Positions 51,318-59,999 of a DNA stretch of 64,000 nt are shown in pieces; positions within the stretch are counted from its first letter, which is position 1, and every line of letters starts with the position of its first letter. The DNA lies in contig NZ_CP049902.1 in the NCBI RefSeq assembly GCF_018448495.1, positions 2,232,001 through 2,296,000 on the forward strand, written 5' to 3'. The notes under the pieces are model-generated. The model searched no databases. It saw only the letters and a list, made by a program, of their open reading frames with translations, and was not told the DNA's origin. The stretch comes from Psychrobacter sp. WY6. Its GTDB lineage: Bacteria; Pseudomonadota; Gammaproteobacteria; Pseudomonadales; Moraxellaceae. Made by a program: the position numbers and the translations under genes.

Positions 51318-52220
51318 CTATTGAGCTTGTTCCATCATTTCAGAATGTTCATCGTGGTTCATGTTGATCGCGCCATCACTCATATCATGCATACTATGAT
51401 CTATACCTTGGGGAGTTGTGCTGTTATCAGTTGGCATCATATGATGGCTGCTGTGATCCATATTTGTATCCATCGGCATATCCATCATTTCTGAATCGCT
51501 CATTTGCATATGATCGCCTTGCATATTGAACATATCATGCCCACCATGCATGCTAGACATTGCTATAGGGACAAACACAACGGCTAAGCCAGATAATACC
51601 ATGACAGCGCCATTAAGCTGTCTCAAGCGAAAACGTCCAATCTTGTCACGTAACCAACCAACGGTTTCGTGCGTGGCGACTAGCATCGGTACGGTTCCTA
51701 AGCCAAACACAAACATGAGTGCAGCACCGCTTAGTGGATTGTGAGCGACTACTGCAATCAATAATGCACCGTAAACCAATCCGCAAGGCAAAAATCCCCA
51801 AAGCAGTCCAGCCGTTAATGCTCGCGGAAAGGTATTGAGTGGAAATACTTTTTGACGAAGTGGGCTGAGATATTGCCAAAATCGCATACCAAAACGCTCA
51901 AGATTTTTTAAAAATGGTGCGCCAAGCATGGTCACGCCGACGAATACTAACACCAAGCCTAGCAAGATACGTGGCGTACTATTACCTTTCATTAAGGGCT
52001 CTAGTACAGTGGTGCCAATCAGTCCTGCCATCAAACCCAAAAATGCGTAACTGGTCAAACGACCTAAATGGTAAGTTGCCACAAGAGCACGGCGTTTGGT
52101 CGGGCTGACGTCTTTCATCGATAGCCCAAATGCTGTCACCAGACCGCCACACATGCCTAAGCAATGCGGTGAACCAAAAAAGCCCATCAGTAGTGCCGCA
52201 ATAAGTAAAGCGGTGGTCAT
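51318..52220 (-). CDS. SafE/TauE-like membrane protein with a Met/His-rich metal-binding tail
   Basis: 300 residues. The N-terminal part has the family opening LLMGFFGSPHCLGMCGGLVT and about six membrane helices, with GLLWGFLPCGLVYGALL in the middle. After the last helix (about residue 222) an 80-residue tail begins MSSMHGGHDMFNMQGDHMQM and goes on with repeated MxMxMDHSSHHMM and DHSMHDM motifs, which look like copper-binding Met/His clusters. Related SafE-type genes often lie in cbb3 oxidase assembly clusters, and here ccoS is the next gene upstream on the same strand. A role in copper export or delivery is inference. Frame intact. Confidence 0.85.
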   Translation of the reverse strand: MTTALLIAALLMGFFGSPHCLGMCGGLVTAFGLSMKDVSPTKRRALVATYHLGRLTSYAFLGLMAGLIGTTVLEPLMKGNSTPRILLGLVLVFVGVTMLGAPFLKNLERFGMRFWQYLSPLRQKVFPLNTFPRALTAGLLWGFLPCGLVYGALLIAVVAHNPLSGAALMFVFGLGTVPMLVATHETVGWLRDKIGRFRLRQLNGAVMVLSGLAVVFVPIAMSSMHGGHDMFNMQGDHMQMSDSEMMDMPMDTNMDHSSHHMMPTDNSTTPQGIDHSMHDMSDGAINMNHDEHSEMMEQAQ

Positions 52221-52428
52221 GGGGCGATTCTCCTAAAAAACGAAAAGCAAACCTACACATAAAATCGGCATTTAACCAACACTTAACAGTAGGCTGCGCA
52301 GATAGTACAAGCCTTGATAAGTGGTTATGGCATCCACCTCGTTCAATGTACTAAGTCGTACTATTTGCGCTCGGTTGCCATATATTCACACTTTCAATAG
52401 CTTCTACTATAGATAAAGTGGCTCAATG

Positions 52429-52725
52429 CTAGATTTTTGGCTGTTTATCAAGGTCAGCATGATCAATTGACTCTATATCAGGATGGCTCACCTTATCATC
52501 AGCGACTATATCAGTCACTGTGGTATCGTCATTCTGCGAAATAGGCGCTGAGTAATCATGAGCCTGTATGGTCTGCCGTCGCTCTTGGCGATCATCCAAT
52601 ATGATGCGCTGTGATGCATTGTCCAGATCTTCAAACTGATTTGATTTGACCGCATAGCGTACCGCCCAAATGGCAACCACAAACAGCATGAGACTTAATG
52701 GAATTAACAAAAATATACTGAGCAT
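52429..52725 (-). CDS. ccoS: Cytochrome cbb3 oxidase maturation protein CcoS
   Basis: The start at ATG 52725 is chosen, after AAGAGAG and giving MLSIFLLIPLSLMLFVVAIW; the ATG at 52746 would add seven residues. One membrane helix is followed by the family signature YAVKSNQFEDLDNASQRIIL-D, then a hydrophilic tail longer than usual. CcoS takes part in putting haem and copper into cbb3-type cytochrome oxidase. It lies upstream of the SafE-like gene, same strand, 208 bases apart. The ccoNOPQ and ccoG/ccoI genes are not in the window. Confidence 0.88.
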   Translation of the reverse strand: MLSIFLLIPLSLMLFVVAIWAVRYAVKSNQFEDLDNASQRIILDDRQERRQTIQAHDYSAPISQNDDTTVTDIVADDKVSHPDIESIDHADLDKQPKI

Positions 52726-52850
52726 GGTAACTCTCTTAAATAGCATTTTCTTTTATTATTATACACTCATCACAAGTATAGTGGATGACCGGTAGTGATT
52801 AGGGTGAGTTCTCAAAAGATATTGAACTGGCTACCTGCTTGTATTTAACT

Positions 52851-53639
52851 TTATTCGTCAGGTTTTTTTGCTGCGTTACCTCTAGGGGTTAACAGCTGCT
52901 GTGAGGTCACGTCGTTGGCATGACGACAATTCATTTGAGGACGTATCACATCGCGTAAATAAGCGGCAACTTCATAAACAGCGCGTCGAGAATGACTTAA
53001 GTTTTGCGCAGGTTTCATCCAGTCACGGCTCACTGGTAAAGGGGCGCTAAGTGGTGTGCTATTGATACCGTTTAAGGCAAACTGTCTACGAGCACGTGCC
53101 ATATGGTAGCTGTCAGTAATGAGATACACATGACGCAGTGGAATACGTTTGGCGGTAAAACGCGCATTTTCGCAGGTATTCATACTGGCATTTTCGCTTA
53201 TCAGCCCATCAATACCATGCTCAATGAGCCATTGACCAAGCCACGGCGCTTCAGCACCGCTTAGTACAATAGGTAAGGGTAAGTCGTGATAAGCGCTGGC
53301 AGCGGTACGGGCGCGGTTGAGGCTGTAGCTATTAAGAATAATTTGATTGTCATGATCATTGGTTAGTCCGCCGCCTAAAACCACATAAGCGGTAGGCGGT
53401 GAACTCAAGGCAGCAGAGGGTAGGCTGGGCAATGGCAAAAGCGTAAATAGATAAACAATAGCTTGGGAGAACAGCGGCGTGAATAGGCTGATGAGTACTA
53501 AAATAACAGTCGTTGAACCAAGTAAAAAGGTAATATTAATAATACGAAATAGCTTTATCATACGCTCAGCTGAACGCAGGTAATAACGCCATAGTCGCTT
53601 AGATAATAGCCGCTTAGACCACATGCTCATCATACCCAA
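52851..53639 (-). CDS. YdcF/ElyC-type DUF218 membrane protein
   Basis: 262 residues with two N-terminal membrane helices (FRIINITFLLGSTTVILVLI and QAIVYLFTLLPLPSLP). The DUF218 domain has YVVLGGGL, NRARTAASAYHDLPLPIVLS and NASMNTCENARF, then VYLITDSYHMARARRQF. In E. coli such proteins (SanA, ElyC) influence envelope or undecaprenyl-carrier metabolism. Overlaps the upstream murB by 26 bases, which puts it in the same operon and fits a cell-wall link. Function otherwise unknown. Confidence 0.85.
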   Translation of the reverse strand: MGMMSMWSKRLLSKRLWRYYLRSAERMIKLFRIINITFLLGSTTVILVLISLFTPLFSQAIVYLFTLLPLPSLPSAALSSPPTAYVVLGGGLTNDHDNQIILNSYSLNRARTAASAYHDLPLPIVLSGAEAPWLGQWLIEHGIDGLISENASMNTCENARFTAKRIPLRHVYLITDSYHMARARRQFALNGINSTPLSAPLPVSRDWMKPAQNLSHSRRAVYEVAAYLRDVIRPQMNCRHANDVTSQQLLTPRGNAAKKPDE

Positions 53640-54774
53640 TAGAGCCGTCAGTATTTACCCAAACTGGCTCACGCGCTAACTGAATCGCAAATTTTTCATA
53701 AACCGTATTGACGATATGTCGTTGGGCATCTGCTACATTGTTTTGAGTGGCGTGATAAGGGGCATGATTGGTCAGCACCAAGGCTTGCTGCTGATGGGTG
53801 ACAATCGGTGCAATACCACCACCTTTCAAGCCTGTCTGTTCAATCAACCAGCCTGCCGCAACCTTTATCATGGCATCAGGCATAGCGTAGCCGACGATAG
53901 TAGGGTAGGTCGATTGTAAAGCAATAAAGTGCGATTGAGGAATAATGGGGTTTTGAAAAAAGCTACCACAATTTGGCAGCTGCTTGGGATTAGGGAGTTT
54001 TTGTTGACGAATATCGATAATCGCTTGCATGATATCCGCAGGCACTGGCTGCGTACGATCGTCTTGCTCGGCATATCGTTGCGCAACGGTTTGCACATCA
54101 CCATAGCTGGCTAGGATTTTGGTTGCATCGGTATGTAATCTGAATCCAACACAGCTGATTAACCAAGTATTAGGCGCACGTTTAAAAATGCTGTCACGAT
54201 AGCCAAACTCGCAGTCGGCGGCTGTGAGATGATGCCAAGTTTGAGTGGGTAAGTGATAGGCTCGTACATACTGTAAGCAGTCTTCTAGTTGGACACCATA
54301 AGCACCGATATTTTGTACGGGTGCCGCACCAGTTAGCCCTGGGATTAGTGCCAGATTTTCTAGCCCATACCAACCTTGACTGACCGTATATACCACCAAG
54401 TCATGCCAGTTTTCGCCTGCCATTACTGCGATATCGACGTGGCTATCTGTCTGAGCGATGAGGCTGATACCGCGCATTTGGGGCTGCAATACGATAGCAT
54501 TCAGATGCGCTGGTAATAACACATTACTGCCGCCAGACAATACAAATAATGGCTTGTTTTGCGCTATGTCTTTTGTATAATTTGCCATAAAATCGTCAAG
54601 CTGTGCTTCAGCCGTCAGTGTCACGACAGTATCCGCGACACAGGCTAAGGCCATGGTATTACCATGTGACAAATCGACTAATTCACGGGTCAATAAGCTC
54701 GCTGGCAAATCAGTGGTCATGGCAAATTGAGTACTAGAATCCAAGCGTGAAACTGAGGTCATAACATAGCCCAT
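53614..54774 (-). CDS. murB: UDP-N-acetylenolpyruvoylglucosamine reductase
   Basis: 386 residues, type I MurB. The FAD site has LFVLSGGSNVLLPAHLNAIV; then GLENLALIPGLTGAAPVQNI, GAYGVQLEDC, FGYRDSIFK with the catalytic Tyr/Arg, NCGSFFQNPII with the proton-donor Ser, and a C-terminal KFAIQLAREPVWV. It reduces the enolpyruvyl group to the lactyl ether in peptidoglycan precursor synthesis. An N-terminal extension of about 40 residues is present. The gene is intact and overlaps the DUF218 gene. Confidence 0.95.
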   Translation of the reverse strand: MGYVMTSVSRLDSSTQFAMTTDLPASLLTRELVDLSHGNTMALACVADTVVTLTAEAQLDDFMANYTKDIAQNKPLFVLSGGSNVLLPAHLNAIVLQPQMRGISLIAQTDSHVDIAVMAGENWHDLVVYTVSQGWYGLENLALIPGLTGAAPVQNIGAYGVQLEDCLQYVRAYHLPTQTWHHLTAADCEFGYRDSIFKRAPNTWLISCVGFRLHTDATKILASYGDVQTVAQRYAEQDDRTQPVPADIMQAIIDIRQQKLPNPKQLPNCGSFFQNPIIPQSHFIALQSTYPTIVGYAMPDAMIKVAAGWLIEQTGLKGGGIAPIVTHQQQALVLTNHAPYHATQNNVADAQRHIVNTVYEKFAIQLAREPVWVNTDGSIGYDEHVV

Positions 54775-54854
54775 GTGGCAGATAGATAATGGATTACACA
54801 GTGTTTATTATAAAGGATGAAAGATAAAAAGGTGGCAGAAAGTTAGCTTTATCG

Positions 54855-55352
54855 TTAGCAAGCTTTCCAGCTTTCAATCCACGCTTGTGCGCTTGACTCA
54901 ATACGCTCGATCACTTCTTCAAAGTCATCACCATCGCCTTTATAAGGATCTGGCACATCGTCGCCGCCATAAGTAGGATCTTCCTCACTAAATAAAGCCA
55001 ACTTGGCCAAATTGTCTTCTGTCCCTATCAAGCTGTCTTTGATGGCTTGTAAATCAGCTAAATTCTGTGTATCCATTGCTAGAATTAAATCAAAATTACG
55101 AAAGTCATCGGCACTGACTTGGCGGGCGACCAGTTTATTGATTTTATAACCATGCGCTTTTGCATGGCGTTGCGAGCGAGTGTCGGGCGCATGACCAATA
55201 TGCGAGTCACTCGTTCCTGCTGAATCTACTTTGATTGACAATCCAGCAATCGCTGCTTGCTGACGAAAGACTTCTTCAGCCGTTGGCGATCGGCAAATAT
55301 TTCCCAAACAAACCAATAATACAGAAGACGGAGTACAGGTTTTCATCAGCAT
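54855..55352 (-). CDS. Low-molecular-weight protein-tyrosine phosphatase
   Basis: I use the ATG at 55352 (MLMKTCTPSSVLLVCLGN), preceded by AAGGTC; an upstream ATG at 55424 adds 24 residues without a ribosome site. The P loop is CLGNICRS with its nucleophile Cys; the general acid Asp is in VPDPYKGD. About 166 residues. Single-gene context does not show whether it acts on a polysaccharide export kinase. Otherwise typical. Confidence 0.92.
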   Translation of the reverse strand: MLMKTCTPSSVLLVCLGNICRSPTAEEVFRQQAAIAGLSIKVDSAGTSDSHIGHAPDTRSQRHAKAHGYKINKLVARQVSADDFRNFDLILAMDTQNLADLQAIKDSLIGTEDNLAKLALFSEEDPTYGGDDVPDPYKGDGDDFEEVIERIESSAQAWIESWKAC

Positions 55353-55557
55353 AATATGACCTTGTATAACAAAAAACATGCTATAAGAGACCGGCATGTT
55401 AGTGCGGCTTTTATTAGCATGCAATTAATTAAGTAAATCGGCTGTCAGCGTAACGGTTAATGCCTTGAATGGCAAGAGTAGAAGCTAAACAATACGGTCA
55501 TCTGTTCACGAATTTTCGATGATATTATTTATAATCTAAGGTCGTGCTTTGACCAGC

Positions 55558-55997
55558 TTATTCTTGTTTATGCTTAAAGCGTTGAAGGTCACGGCGCTCT
55601 TTTTTGTTGGGTTTATTATCAGGCCGTGCAAGATTGGCAAGTTTGCGCTGCTCAGCATGATAAGCGCGGCGCTCTTCGCTTTCTTCAGTTTCTGAATACA
55701 AAATTTCAGCAGCGAGCGCATTACCACGTTGCGCCGTTAGTGCTTCAACGACCACGGTCTTTTCAGTCATAGCAGTGGCTGAGCCTTGACGAATCTGTAG
55801 TTCATCACCAACCATAATCTCTTTGCTGGTCTTTACGCGGCTACCCGCATAATGTACCCGTCCGCTTTCGATGGCTTCTTTGGCGAGATTACGTGTCCGA
55901 TAAAATCGTGCTGCCCACAACCACTTATCGAGGCGCATACGCACGACATCAGGTTGGCTATGGTTAGGCTGATTGTGGTTTTGTTGTGTTTACTCAT
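55558..55997 (-). CDS. hslR: Heat-shock protein 15, S4-domain RNA-binding protein (start region frameshifted)
   Basis: The S4 domain is MRMRLDKWLWAARFYRTRNL, AKEAIESGRVHYAGSRVKTS, followed by a basic C-terminal tail (KPNKKERRDLQRFKHKQE). The open frame begins at 55944, but GAGG lies before an ATG at 55997. A one-base change near 55975 would add MSKHNKT and QPNHSQPDVVR in front, a more usual start. Hsp15 binds free 50S subunits carrying nascent chains and helps to recycle them. About 146 residues. Confidence 0.88.
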
Positions 55998-56121
55998 CAA
56001 AACCTCATAGATATCCATAAAGTAAGATAATATTAATGGTGCTTTTTTTGCAAATTGAAAGAGCTTGCGCTATCAAAATGTTTAAAAATAGATTCTTATG
56101 GTGAAGAGCGAAAGTCTCGTC

Positions 56122-56814
56122 TTAGCCATTATTCTGATTGGCAACTTTCATCGCCATTTCAGCCGCATCATTTGTCTTTAACTGCGCTAAACCATTAATC
56201 ACACCTGTGATATTTTCTACGGTTTTATTTTGGCTTAATTTAAATTGGGCTTGTATAGAATCGATGGGCAGCTTAAAGCCAATAATCCCTCGGCACATAG
56301 CATCGATATAAGTAGCAGGTGCCTCATCTAATGACCAAGGATGGTCGGATAGCACCTCTTGCTGCGCAGTCATGGTTGCTAATATCCATTTCAGCGTATC
56401 GGTGTCTTCAAGCAGCTCAATTTTGGATTGAATATGGACGCTTTGATAGTTCCAAGTGGGCACTTCTTTATGGGTTTTCGCTTTGCTAGGATACCAGTTG
56501 GGGCTGATATAATGTCCAGAATCTTGAAAAATAATTAACCACGAAGTATCTGGTAAGGTGTTCTGATAAATAGGGTTTTCACGACCGAAATGACCGTAAA
56601 GATAGCCGTGCTGAGCATTAGAGTTAATATCAGAACCAACACCAACACCAACACTAGCATCAGGCATAAAGTTATCGTTATGCCAGAAGAGCGGTATATG
56701 GCAGGCTTCAATGCCATCTTTGGTTTGAGTAATCAAGGTCGCTAAGGGATTGGCTGCGATAAATCCAATGATGTTTTCTAGGTTTTCTGCGGAAAAAATA
56801 TCAGGAATATGCAT
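56122..56814 (-). CDS. PaiB-like FMN-binding protein
   Basis: 230 residues, beginning with the family phrase MHIPDIFSAENLENIIGFIA, then NPLATLITQTKDGIEACHIP, YLYGHFGRENPIYQ, ISPNWYPSKAKTHKEVPTWN and a C-terminal region IIGFKLPIDSIQAQFKLSQN. PaiB-like proteins fold as FMN-binding split barrels and have been described as negative regulators of sporulation or protease genes in Bacillus; in gammaproteobacteria their role is not clear. An insertion with short Val/Gly and Asn/Ser repeats around residues 54-66 is unusual. Frame intact. Confidence 0.85.
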   Translation of the reverse strand: MHIPDIFSAENLENIIGFIAANPLATLITQTKDGIEACHIPLFWHNDNFMPDASVGVGVGSDINSNAQHGYLYGHFGRENPIYQNTLPDTSWLIIFQDSGHYISPNWYPSKAKTHKEVPTWNYQSVHIQSKIELLEDTDTLKWILATMTAQQEVLSDHPWSLDEAPATYIDAMCRGIIGFKLPIDSIQAQFKLSQNKTVENITGVINGLAQLKTNDAAEMAMKVANQNNG

Positions 56815-56843
56815 GCTGTTCTCAGTTTATATTTGACATAAAA

Positions 56844-57227
56844 TCAGCGACACCACTGCTGCTCACATGGGATACCATCATTGTTACCATCCATTTTGGT
56901 ATTCGGGCAGTGTTGTACAAAGTAAGTGGCTTCTGCGCATGACGTCATCTGAGAGCAATGCTTTCTGCCATCACAGGTAAAGCTTGATGCTGATGCTGAC
57001 GACGTGAGTACTGGTTTTACTGCCGAGACTGATGTTGACGTTGCATCTGAGTCGACGTACGTTGGCGGTATATCATCCAGATCAGTTGAGGTAAAATCAG
57101 CGTCAACTGGAGTATCAGTCGCAACGTTAGCAATAGGGTTACTGGTCGTGTTGTCAGGTTGCAGCATCTTATAACCCAAAAGTGCTAAAACCAGTAATAA
57201 TATAAAGATCAATATCTTTTGAGTCAC
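56844..57227 (-). CDS. Excalibur-domain secreted or membrane-anchored protein
   Basis: 127 residues. An N-terminal hydrophobic helix (ILIFILLLVLALLGYKML) acts as signal or anchor; a Thr/Ser/Asp-rich linker follows. The C-terminal domain has CDGRKHCSQMTSCAEATYFV, then HCPNTKMDGNNDGIPCEQQW, the Excalibur calcium-binding motif DxDxDGIxCE with four to six cysteines. Such domains accompany nuclease or wall-associated proteins; here the domain stands alone. Function unknown. Confidence 0.88.
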   Translation of the reverse strand: MTQKILIFILLLVLALLGYKMLQPDNTTSNPIANVATDTPVDADFTSTDLDDIPPTYVDSDATSTSVSAVKPVLTSSASASSFTCDGRKHCSQMTSCAEATYFVQHCPNTKMDGNNDGIPCEQQWCR

Positions 57228-57349
57228 GGTTTACCACCTCATCATGGTCGCTATGAATTAATGAAAGCTACCAATGCATAATCACTGTTCATTCATCAAT
57301 GGCTTTTTAGTGATTAACAAACAGCCATTGATGGATTGATAGTCTATTT

Positions 57350-58903
57350 TTATTTCAAAAATAATTGATAGCCAATATTGTCATTGAGCATGGTGCAGTC
57401 ATAGCCGATATCGAGTAACGCGTCTTGTAATTGACGAGAATTACCTTCAGACGCTTGCAAACCGACCAATACGCGACCTTCGGCGGCACCATGATTGCGA
57501 TAATGAAACAAAGTGATATTAAAGTCATCACCCAGTTTTTCTAAAAACTTCAGCAATGCCCCTGGACGTTCAGGGAAAACCACACTTAATAATTGCTCGT
57601 TTGCAACATGCGCATGACCACCAATCAAATGGCGGATATGTGATTTGGCAATATCATCATCGGTCAGATCATGAGCCGTGTAGCCATCAGCTGCCAATTG
57701 GGTGCGAATGGTTTTACGCTCTTTGTCGCCTTCTTTTAGTGCGATACCGACGAATATTGATGCAGGTTCCATAGAGTCAGGTGATTTTTTGCTATCGGCG
57801 CGATAATTAAACTCAGTGATATTGCGTCCATGTAAGCTACGGCAGAAATTTAAGAAAGCGCCTGTCTGCTCAGGAATTGTCACACCAAAGATGGCTTCTT
57901 TTTTCTCACCAATTTCAGTACGCTCAGCGATATAACGTAGGCGGTCAAAGTTCATATTGGCACCGCAAATAATACCGACGCAGTTTTTACCTTGCAGATT
58001 ATGGGCTTCGATATATTTTTTCATACCAGCAACGGGTAACGCGCCCGCAGGCTCAACGATACTGCGATTTTCTTCAAAGATGTCTTTAACCGCCGCGCAT
58101 ACTTCGTCATTGGTACAAGTCACGACTTCAGGCTCGACTAAAGGACCTGACTTATCACTCTTTTGCATACGAACAATTTCAAATGGCAGTTCGCCGATTT
58201 GAGCAACCGCCACGCCATCGACGAACAGCCCAACTTGCTCAAGCTTAACGCGCTCATTGGCTTCAAGCGCCGCTTTAAGAGAAGCTGATTGCTCTGCTTC
58301 TACCGCAATCACTTTGACATGCGGCGCAACTTCACCTAAGAATGCCGCGACACCTGAGATGAGACCACCACCGCCAACCGCGACAAACACATAATCCATA
58401 TTGCGCCATTGCTGAGTGAGCTCAAGACCAATGGTACCTTGTCCGGCAATCACCAATTCATCATCGTAAGGTGGGATAAAAGTCAGACCTTCTGTTTCAG
58501 CGCGATTGATTGCATAACGGTTGGCTTCATCGAAGCTATCACCATACAAATCGACATTGCCGCCAAGCGCCTTTACCGCATCCACTTTAATGTCAGGGGT
58601 GGTGGTCGGCATCACGATGATATTGTTTAGGGCAAGTTTACGGGCGGAGTAAGCAACCCCTTGTGCGTGATTACCTGCTGATGCACAAATGACGCCGCGT
58701 GCTTTTTGCTCATCACTTAATTGACTAATTCGATTATAGGCACCACGCAATTTAAAGGATTTGACCGGTTGCAAGTCTTCGCGTTTAAAACGAATGTCAT
58801 TAGCAAAACGTTGGGTCAGCTTGGGCGCCGCTTCAAGTGGTGTTTGAATTGCCACGTCATAGACGGTGGCTTGCAAGATGGCTCGTACCCAATGTGACAG
58901 CAT
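57350..58903 (-). CDS. ilvA: Threonine ammonia-lyase, biosynthetic
   Basis: 517 residues. The PLP domain has the Schiff-base Lys in VKSFKLRGAYNRISQL, SAGNHAQGVAYSARKLAL, GQGTIGLELTQQW and the phosphate loop GGGGL. Two C-terminal ACT-like regulatory domains follow (EAIFGVTIPEQTGAFLNFCR and QLLSVVFPERPGALLKFLEK), making it the isoleucine-inhibited IlvA type. It deaminates threonine to 2-oxobutanoate for isoleucine synthesis. Frame intact; divergent from the ars operon. Confidence 0.96.
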   Translation of the reverse strand: MLSHWVRAILQATVYDVAIQTPLEAAPKLTQRFANDIRFKREDLQPVKSFKLRGAYNRISQLSDEQKARGVICASAGNHAQGVAYSARKLALNNIIVMPTTTPDIKVDAVKALGGNVDLYGDSFDEANRYAINRAETEGLTFIPPYDDELVIAGQGTIGLELTQQWRNMDYVFVAVGGGGLISGVAAFLGEVAPHVKVIAVEAEQSASLKAALEANERVKLEQVGLFVDGVAVAQIGELPFEIVRMQKSDKSGPLVEPEVVTCTNDEVCAAVKDIFEENRSIVEPAGALPVAGMKKYIEAHNLQGKNCVGIICGANMNFDRLRYIAERTEIGEKKEAIFGVTIPEQTGAFLNFCRSLHGRNITEFNYRADSKKSPDSMEPASIFVGIALKEGDKERKTIRTQLAADGYTAHDLTDDDIAKSHIRHLIGGHAHVANEQLLSVVFPERPGALLKFLEKLGDDFNITLFHYRNHGAAEGRVLVGLQASEGNSRQLQDALLDIGYDCTMLNDNIGYQLFLK

Positions 58904-59060
58904 AATGTTCCCTAATAAAAAGTGTGGATGAATAGAAAAATTAAATAGATTAGCCTATGCTGATTTTAACGGTCTTGCAAGACCCTATTGCAGTTTTTGC
59001 AGCGATTTTAAGTTTTGATGAAAGATAGGGTGATTTTATCTCAATATTTTTAAAAAAATA

Positions 59061-59106
59061 TTGAATTATTTCCATATGTCTGTATTATTGGACATATGGA
59101 AATAAT
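59061..59106 (+). promoter_or_regulatory. arsR promoter and probable ArsR operator, overlapping the arsR start codon
   Basis: ATTATTTCCATATGTC at 59065-59080 and its exact complement at 59091-59106 flank a ten-base spacer. TTGAAT (59061-59066) and TATTAT (59083-59088), 16 bases apart, are good minus-35 and minus-10 candidates, and the minus-10 lies in the spacer. Initiation about seven bases after the minus-10 would fall at or next to the arsR ATG (59096). The palindrome is so placed that a bound ArsR dimer would cover the promoter. Confidence 0.7.
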
Positions 59107-59413
59107 AAATGCTATCGCAAGCTTTGCTGCGCTCTCTCAAGATACTCGTCTCAAGGCCTTTAGGTTGCTTGTCAGCCAAGAGCCCGTTGGTCTGCCAGCA
59201 GGTGAAATTGCTCGTCAACTGTCTGTGCCGCACAATACGATGTCAGCACATTTATCAGTGCTGGCTCGTGCCGGGTGGGTGGTGTCTCAACGGCACAGTC
59301 GGCAGATAATTTATCGCGCCTCACTGTCACATATGGAGGAGGTTATTCAGTTTCTATTGCAAGATTGTTGTGCGGGACATCCAGAATTGTGTGCGTCTTT
59401 ATGGACAGTCTGA
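59096..59413 (+). CDS. arsR: ArsR-family arsenic-responsive repressor
   Basis: 105 residues, winged helix: AALSQDTRLKAFRLLVSQEP, LPAGEIARQLSVPHNTMSAH (recognition helix) and VVSQRHSRQIIYRASL. The As(III)-binding cysteines are not in the DNA-binding helix as in E. coli ArsR but near the C-terminus: DCCAGHPELC, Cys91, Cys92 and Cys98. This spacing (C-C-x5-C) is the one described for Acidithiobacillus ferrooxidans ArsR. The ATG is within the operator palindrome, without a visible ribosome site, so the mRNA may be leaderless. First gene of arsR-arsC-arsH-arsB. Confidence 0.93.
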   Translation: MEIINAIASFAALSQDTRLKAFRLLVSQEPVGLPAGEIARQLSVPHNTMSAHLSVLARAGWVVSQRHSRQIIYRASLSHMEEVIQFLLQDCCAGHPELCASLWTV

Positions 59414-59501
59414 GCGGATGTGAGCGTGCTAAACCTACTGATGCAGACAGTCTTTCAAATAATCAGTAAGCCCATAACTGATTTAACAAACCTCTTTATT
59501 A

Positions 59502-59565
59502 CTAGGGCGTGTCCTCATTTTTAGCTCATTTAGTCAATTTTTTTAAGATTGAGGACATACCCTAA
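59502..59565. repeat. Putative MITE-like element, copy E (about 64 bp), between arsR and arsC
   Basis: CTAGGGCGTGTCCTCA at the left and TGAGGACATACCCTAA at the right are inverted ends with a short T-rich centre. It occupies the gap between arsR and arsC and may therefore be transcribed as a hairpin in the operon mRNA. Confidence 0.65.
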
Positions 59566-59594
59566 GCATATTCATAAATATAGGTAAAATTACT

Positions 59595-59999
59595 ATGACA
59601 TCACTAATTTTTCACAATCCAAAATGCGGTACGTCTCGCAATACATTGGCCATCATGAAAGCCTCAGGCGAAAATCCAGAAGTAATTGAATATCTTAAAA
59701 CCCCACCAAGCCGCGATCATTTAGTTGAGCTGTTGGCAAAGATAAACCTTTCACCAAGAGAGCTGTTACGAAGCAAAGAACCTGTCAATGATGAGTTAGG
59801 ATTACACAATCCTGAACTGTCTGACGATCAAATCATTGATGCGATGATTGACCATCCCATTTTAATCAATCGTCCTATCGTGGTCACCAATAAGGGCGCG
59901 GCATTATGCCGCCCCTCAGAACGCGTATTTGAATTATTAGACAATCCCGTGAGCAGCTTTACTAAAGAAGATGGGGAAGTGATTTATCATGGCAAATAA
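59595..59999 (+). CDS. arsC: Arsenate reductase, glutaredoxin-linked
   Basis: 134 residues: [17 protein letters not shown] with the catalytic Cys11, then [18 protein letters not shown] and [20 protein letters not shown], with the arginines known to hold arsenate in plasmid R773 ArsC (in LLRSKEP, INRP and CRPSER). It reduces arsenate to arsenite with glutathione and glutaredoxin. Overlaps arsH by 11 bases. Frame intact. Confidence 0.95.
   Translation: MTSLIFHNPKCGTSRNTLAIMKASGENPEVIEYLKTPPSRDHLVELLAKINLSPRELLRSKEPVNDELGLHNPELSDDQIIDAMIDHPILINRPIVVTNKGAALCRPSERVFELLDNPVSSFTKEDGEVIYHGK

Noticed and set aside
59109..59309. Alternative arsR start at ATG 59109
   Set aside because: It is in another frame and its product lacks the helix-turn-helix; the frame from 59096 gives the full ArsR protein.
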